Positions 62,646-64,000 of a DNA stretch of 64,000 nt are shown piece by piece. The first letter of the stretch is position 1. Every line of letters starts with the position of its first letter. This DNA is from Methanoregulaceae archaeon (GTDB lineage: Archaea; Halobacteriota; Methanomicrobia; Methanomicrobiales; Methanospirillaceae). The position numbers were made by a program, and so were the translations under genes. Below the pieces are notes generated by a model. The model was not told the origin of the DNA, searched no databases, and was given only the letters and a program-made list of their open reading frames with translations. Location: assembly GCA_015660965.1 (NCBI GenBank), contig JACTVG010000001.1:1-64000 (forward strand), in the 5' to 3' direction.

Positions 62646-63938
62646 TTACTGCTGCCAGGGAGGGCGCGTCATATTGATGGTAAGATCTTCAATTGTCTCG
62701 CCCCGTCGCATGAGCCCCACCAATGATCCTTTAATAATAACTTCAGGACATCGCGGACGACTATTGTATTGTGACGACATAGCAAAACCATACGCACCCG
62801 CATCGAGTACCGCAATTAAATCTCCAGCAGCAATTTTAGGAAGTTGTCTGTCTATGGCAAGAATATCGCCGGATTCGCAGATAGGGCCAGTGACCGTGTA
62901 TGTTGTGGTAGGAGATTTATCCGCTTTATTTGCCACTATCACTTCATGGTAAGCATCGTACATCGCGGGGCGGATGAGAAGGTTAAATCCTGCATCGACG
63001 TTTGCGAATTGTTTATGTGCTGATTTTGTTGAGTTTATACGTGTTAGAAGTACTGTGGAGTCAGCTACAAGTGAACGTCCGGGTTCAACCCAAAGCTCAG
63101 GAGTGATCCCACAAGCCTCGATACCCTCTTTAAAGATGGGTACAATCTTTGCCGCATAATCTTCTGGTGTAGGTGCAAAGTCGGTATCATGATGGTAAGG
63201 AATCCCAAGTCCCCCGCCAAGATCGATAAATTCAAGATTAACGCCAATAGTGGTGAGTTCTTTTGCGATCCGTACCATTACTTCAGCGGCTTGAGCAAAT
63301 AGTTCAACATCTAGGATCTGGGACCCGATATGGCAGTGGAGGCCTATCGGTTTCACATATTTACAAGTTAGTGCCTTCTTGTAAGCGGTTGGAATTTCTT
63401 TATGCGGAATTCCAAATTTGCTTGATGCAAGACCTGTAGCAATTTTCGGATGTGTAGGTATTTTGAGTGCTGGATTAACTCGAAACGCGATTTTTACCGT
63501 TTTTCCGGCTGCTTTCGCTACTGCATCGAGTTGGTAAAGCTCATCAAGTGAGTCCACCGAGACTATTACGTCACTTTTCACTGCCAATTGCAAATCATCT
63601 GGTGTTTTCGAACTACCGTTGAAAAGCAGTTTATCTGCGGGCATTCCAGCATCAAGAGCCAGACAAAGTTCGCCAGATGAGAATATATCAGCACCTGCAC
63701 CAAGTTGAGCAAGTGCCCGTAATACGGCTAGGTTCCCGTTTGCTTTTGCTGCGAAGAGGACTTGGTTCTTGGGGTATCGACTTGAAAGTGCGTTTTGGTA
63801 GTTCCTAAACTGTTCGCAGATCCGGTCTTCACTTGTGATATAGAGCGGGGTACCGTATTTCTCTGCAAGATCAACACAATCATGGCCGTTAATATGGAGG
63901 TGTCCTTTCTTTATCGTCAGGTGGTGAGGGAGTTTCAC
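62646..63938 (-). CDS. lysA: Diaminopimelate decarboxylase
   Basis: 430 aa, fold-type III. PLP lysine in QVLFAAKANGNLAVLRAL (Lys65). Other blocks are SVDSLDELYQLDA, GLHCHIGSQILDVELF, LEFIDLGGGLGIPYHHD, LWVEPGRSLVADST, GPICESGDILA and DAGAYGFAMSSQYNSRPRCPEV. It makes L-lysine from meso-DAP. The start is GTG at 63938, overlapping the upstream gene stop by 4 bp (GTGA). Confidence 0.94.
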   Translation of the reverse strand: MKLPHHLTIKKGHLHINGHDCVDLAEKYGTPLYITSEDRICEQFRNYQNALSSRYPKNQVLFAAKANGNLAVLRALAQLGAGADIFSSGELCLALDAGMPADKLLFNGSSKTPDDLQLAVKSDVIVSVDSLDELYQLDAVAKAAGKTVKIAFRVNPALKIPTHPKIATGLASSKFGIPHKEIPTAYKKALTCKYVKPIGLHCHIGSQILDVELFAQAAEVMVRIAKELTTIGVNLEFIDLGGGLGIPYHHDTDFAPTPEDYAAKIVPIFKEGIEACGITPELWVEPGRSLVADSTVLLTRINSTKSAHKQFANVDAGFNLLIRPAMYDAYHEVIVANKADKSPTTTYTVTGPICESGDILAIDRQLPKIAAGDLIAVLDAGAYGFAMSSQYNSRPRCPEVIIKGSLVGLMRRGETIEDLTINMTRPPWQQ

Positions 63939-64000
63939 AGATCTAACCCCCTCATACGGGTGATTGCTTCTTTAATCCTCTCAACGGGACGGGTGATTGC
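63935..64000 (-). CDS. C-terminal end of an upstream gene, probably LL-diaminopimelate aminotransferase (partial)
   Basis: Only the last 21 codons are in the window (from AITRPVERIKEAITRMRGLDL to TGA at 63937-63935). The ERIKEAITRMR helix fits the end of fold-type I aminotransferases such as DapL. It is directly coupled to lysA, as expected for a lysine pathway gene. The identity is tentative, since the gene is cut by the window end. Confidence 0.5.
   Translation of the reverse strand, partial: AITRPVERIKEAITRMRGLDL

Overview
The window is a stretch of euryarchaeal chromosome from a methanogen, most likely of the order Methanomicrobiales. Supporting genes are MfnA (methanofuran synthesis), a YcaO/TfuA pair of the type that makes thioglycine in methyl-coenzyme M reductase, Dph2, an archaeal histone, RadA, an archaeal replication protein A, NreA, Fen1, a type B ATP-dependent DNA ligase, a CDP-inositol-phosphate lipid synthase, an archaeal presenilin homologue and LysA next to what looks like DapL. 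Base composition is moderate (a little over 40% G+C by eye). Species is not assigned.

Layout. 1-810: 3' end of 23S rRNA, tRNA-Cys and 5S rRNA on the + strand. 1065-3733: a two-gene polyamine operon (ornithine decarboxylase type enzyme and homospermidine synthase). 4234-9426: Rmd1-like protein, two lipoproteins, small membrane proteins, a TylF-type methyltransferase and an MFS transporter. 9465-14959: a tightly overlapping minus-strand operon ppsA-mfnA-hpt-dph2-METTL5-like methyltransferase, apparently running on into the MFS gene. 15169-18793: serA, a DUF4389 protein and an RNB ribonuclease.

18.9-24.0 kb is an accessory island. It opens with a decayed Rieske ferredoxin gene and ends at tRNA-Val(GAC). 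It carries short orphan genes, a winged-helix regulator, a TATA-binding protein gene, a lone CRISPR-repeat-like unit, small zinc-finger proteins and a repeated GC-rich word (CCCCGTTC or its complement, six exact copies).

24.1-31.6 kb: a glycosyltransferase, a zinc-ribbon protein, a DUF2117-like protein, NreA and DNA ligase (convergent), a helical-repeat protein and an MBL-fold hydrolase. 31.7-38.6 kb is a metal-oxyanion block: a tungstate/molybdate ABC importer with a fused double binding protein, a possible regulator with a dyad beside the promoter, a molybdenum-storage-protein homologue and a ChrA transporter. Together these suggest uptake, storage and export of Mo/W oxyanions, which methanogens need for formylmethanofuran and formate dehydrogenases.

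38.7-46.8 kb: hisD, an exported protein, an operon of PfpI-like protein, GT2 glycosyltransferase, TPR/winged-helix protein and a BrxD-like ATPase, then a thioesterase and TPR/membrane proteins. 47.0-52.9 kb is a plus-strand biosynthetic run: pyrG, guaAB, argD-like, hisC, adenylate-kinase-like and a CDP-alcohol phosphatidyltransferase. 52.9-64.0 kb holds tfuA/ycaO, fen1, a presenilin-like protease, a Nog1-like GTPase, a CBS/HTH regulator, a histone, a PRC-barrel protein, phosphoglycolate phosphatase, radA, rpa, lysA and the end of a probable dapL.

The most unusual elements are the fused TupA-WtpA binding protein next to a MoSto homologue, the BrxD-like ATPase/TPR pair outside any BREX cluster, and the TBP-bearing island with its repeated motif.
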